From NCBI RefSeq assembly GCF_026151205.1, contig NC_087084.1, positions 5,945,538-6,009,537 on the forward strand: 64,000 nt of DNA. Direction: 5' to 3'. Source of the DNA: Bolinopsis microptera (Eukaryota > Ctenophora > Tentaculata > Lobata > Bolinopsidae). Positions 61,572 through 64,000 of this stretch are shown here, in pieces (positions within the stretch are counted from its first letter, which is position 1; each line of letters starts with the position of its first letter). Under the pieces are notes generated by a model. It worked only from the letters and a program-made list of their open reading frames with translations, was not told the DNA's origin and ran no database searches. The translations under genes and the position numbers were made by a program.

Positions 61572-62377
61572 TCATGGTGGCTTCTTAACACGGCTACAGA
61601 CCTTCCCATTACGGATGTAGTGGTCGATATGAGTCTGTTTAGCCCTCTTCTTCTTCAGTTCAGTTACCAGGTTCTTCCTTGCTGCACGCTCTTCACTGGA
61701 TCTATCAGGACAAATCCATACATCTATGTGTGCCTCAGCTAGCCTCAGTCTCCCTGTTTTCATCAAAATCTGATGAACTGCTGTTGAGCTTGGGACGGTG
61801 ATCTTGACTGGTCAGATCGTTGTACCTGGCCTCTTCCAGCCGACTCTTGTTGCTTTGAAATGACATTTCCCCATCTCCTCAAATACTGCGGTTACCAGAG
61901 CTGGAAGCTGTTCTTCATCCTCTTTTTTCAGCCCAAACACTATCTGATTCTTGCTCCTGTCCTCCCCTGCAGCCACACTCTTCATCGCATTCTTCAGAAT
62001 TTTACTGTTGCAGACCTTACCACTTGTGCTGTTCTTTTGTACAGCTGCACTGTAGCCTGATCACCTTGTCCTTGTCTGCTAGCGCTGCCGTCTTGAGGCA
62101 CTCAATGATTTCCATCATAGTGCTCATCTGCCTACTCTGCCACCGTACAAGGTCTGCTCCTTCAATAACCCAGTCTGCCATATACCTTTTATAAGTAGAC
62201 GGAGCCATTAATACTTCTTTGTCCATATCTTCATGAATGTCGACGTCGTCTATTTTCAGTTCTTTTGCCATCGTAGTGAACCATCTATCAATACAGCCCT
62301 CTGCATCTTCCTTTTTCTTCATAATTGAAATCCTTGATTTTCTTCTGAGATCGGGTCAAATTCAGATCATCCTCCAT
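61572..62377 (-). pseudogene. LINE ORF1-like protein, frameshifted
   Basis: On the minus strand an ATG at 62377 starts MEDDLNLTRSQKKIKDF. The frame then shifts through KKKEDAEGCIDRWFTTMAK, a helical stretch (WQSRQMSTMMEIIECLKTAA), VAAGEDRSKNQIVFGLKKED, LPALVTAVFEEMGKC, and the C-terminal RLAEAHIDVWICPDRSSEER with AARKNLVTELKKKRAKQ. The DRSKNxIVFGL...VFEE...PDRSSEERAARKxLVxELKKKR series is typical of ORF1 nucleic-acid-binding chaperones of CR1-like LINEs. At least two frameshifts and one stop break it. No ORF2 follows directly. Confidence 0.75.
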
Positions 62378-62713
62378 GGTGTACTTGTATAGTAATGTAC
62401 AAGTACACACAAAGGCTAACTATGCAGTAGCAGCAAACTGAACTTATCGTTAAGTTAAAAAAGATAAGAGAGCTCGATAATTGCAACGTAAGCTTCACTG
62501 ACTACACACTGGACAGATGTTACATAGTACTATGTGTATTTAAATCACCACCAAATGCAATATTGGTTATAATAAATCGCATTTCTTGCCAAACATGAGC
62601 TAATTAAGATAATTAAGATAAGATAATCGGTTTACCAAGTGTACTCTGCATGGTATAAAGGAGTTTTACTGTATTCATGATTGTGAATTTATTTCAATAT
62701 TTTTTAGGGTAGA

Positions 62714-63797
62714 ATGAAGTTGATGGTGTTATTGGTTCTGTTAGGTTCCACTAGGTCAAATTATGTGGAAATGTGCTGCACATTCACAGGTATGTTGTCA
62801 TTATCGCTAATATATTATATACAACTTGATGTTATATTTCTGATAATGATGTTTAAAAACTGAGACGTAGAAATGGACTCTCACAACTGAGACGTAGAAT
62901 GGACTCTCACATTCAAAATGTATTCCATCTTTAATACATACACTGTAGCAGTTGTACAATTCTGTTTTAATGATGAATGCAGTTTTTCTTTCATCCTTCA
63001 AAAGGCGAATTCCTTCTGCACATTTTATCTAACCTTAACATTTCTACTTACATTTCAAGTGAACTATCATAAAATGGCATAAAATATTTTTCAGCTGCAC
63101 TGCAGAAAGACATTGCAACGATTTCCACCATGTTTGATTCTGTTGACCATACGCTTGTAATGGTAATTCAAATGATTCTGGTTTAAGATTGATTCTGATC
63201 AGAGCAAAGCTATATCGAGAATTATCATAATTTTTATTGTACACAGTGGATAAATTGAGAGAATGTATAAGATTATGTGTGTAGAATGCAAATAATCATG
63301 TGTTTGAAATAACAATAATAATTAGTTTCTCCTAATGACAGGGGTGCAGTGTTAAGCAGACTTCTAAATGTGCTTGTTTTGAAAATACGTGGGGCTGTCA
63401 AAAGGTTACTGTTACTCAGCTGCAACCAGAAAGGTAAAGTTGTACAACCACAAACAGTTGTACAACCACAAGTTCTACACGCCTGAAATGAAAACACGAC
63501 TGTCACATGTACTACATTATTCACCTTTCACCGTTACTGATACAATGTAACTTTACTTACTACATTGTAGGGAAAATTGATCGTGCAACCGGGCAAAATT
63601 CTTGTTAAAAAATTAATTAACATTTTGTTCCAGGTTTACCTTTGAAGTTGAAAATGGAAGTCCTGCTAGCATTTTCGATAATGTGATGAGGTAATGTTAT
63701 GTGATTTGTTTTGTTCGTAATGATTTAACTACATTGTTTTTATTCTCATAGCATAGTCGACCTATTAAAAGTATTATATGATAACTTTCCTTATTAA
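62714..63797 (+). CDS. Small secreted Cys-rich protein, five exons, 112 aa, family unknown
   Basis: Five exons join in frame: 62714-62789, 63095-63162, 63342-63433, 63634-63690 and 63752-63797. All introns are GT-AG and phases run 1, 0, 2, 2. An in-frame TAG at 62705 precedes the ATG, fixing the start; an acceptor-like TTTTTTAG there suggests a 5' UTR intron. The product starts with a signal peptide (MKLMVLLVLLGSTRS), followed by NYVEMCCTFTAALQKDI, an amphipathic-looking stretch, and a Cys cluster GCSVKQTSKCACF...WGC. It then has RFTFEVENG and a C-terminal VDLLKVLYDNFPY before TAA. After signal cleavage there are six cysteines, enough for three disulfides. I do not recognise the family; a secreted peptide, effector or immune protein are possibilities only. 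Confidence 0.8.
63562..63588. repeat. 27-bp sequence shared with 49608-49634
   Basis: CTACATTGTAGGGAAAATTG followed by ATCGTGC is present in intron 3 of the small secreted gene and 14 kb upstream in the spacer after the first TSP1 gene. It may be a fragment of an undetected dispersed repeat. Confidence 0.7.
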
Positions 63798-64000
63798 TAT
63801 TGAAAACAAATTCCAATGGGTCCACACTGTGTATGAAGTTAGATCTTTATGTAGCGGACATGACAAGGACAAAAGTCAAACGCGGTATGTGCAGAATCAC
63901 GAATATTCCCATTCTCCACGACAAATCTCAAATATCTCAGTTTTCCGCAACAAATAATGGCTAATAATGATAGATCTGTGCCATTACCAATTGTTTTCTT

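Overview
The window reads as nuclear DNA of an invertebrate metazoan. Three things show this: genes with GT-AG introns in consistent phases, secreted TSP1-domain proteins beside a TIR-domain gene, and non-LTR retrotransposons with tRNA-like SINEs. The sequence is AT-rich and gene-poor. An early-branching animal (sponge or cnidarian) is plausible, but that is inference and I cannot name a species. I see no operons, rRNA, CRISPR array or intact tRNA.

Layout. 1-40 kb is dominated by tandem repeats: 31-bp, 25-bp, 12-bp, another 31-bp, 23-bp and 24-bp minisatellites, long (CT)n/(GA)n tracts and C-runs. It also has an unusually high density of CACGTG. Scattered in it are a 5'-truncated LINE reverse transcriptase (6.4-7.5 kb, minus), a 347-bp element with an 8-bp target duplication (8.87 kb), a TTAA-flanked fold-back element (21.6 kb), a three-exon TIR gene with a myristoylation-type N-terminus (30.0-33.5 kb, plus) and one isolated terminal exon of an unknown gene (35.0-35.4 kb, minus). 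41-64 kb has a different repeat population: short inverted-repeat elements, GCGCGC-rich sequence and almost no CACGTG. It holds a broken BED-finger hAT transposase (43.1-43.7 kb), a 700-bp pure (TC)n tract, and two tandem intronless genes for secreted proteins of 730 and 731 residues (46.9-49.1 and 52.1-54.3 kb). Next comes a nest of transposons inserted into one another (54.6-57.3 kb), then decayed LINE pieces (58.8-62.4 kb), and last a five-exon gene for a 112-residue secreted protein (62.7-63.8 kb).

How the genes relate. The only clear functional pair is the two TSP1 proteins. They share the architecture signal peptide / Cys-rich segment / TSP1 / two repeat triads / TSP1 / two repeat triads, and their flanks are also duplicated. 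The TIR gene and the small secreted gene stand alone. Much of the 41-64 kb half can be explained as layered transposition, and the order of insertion can be read from target-site duplications.
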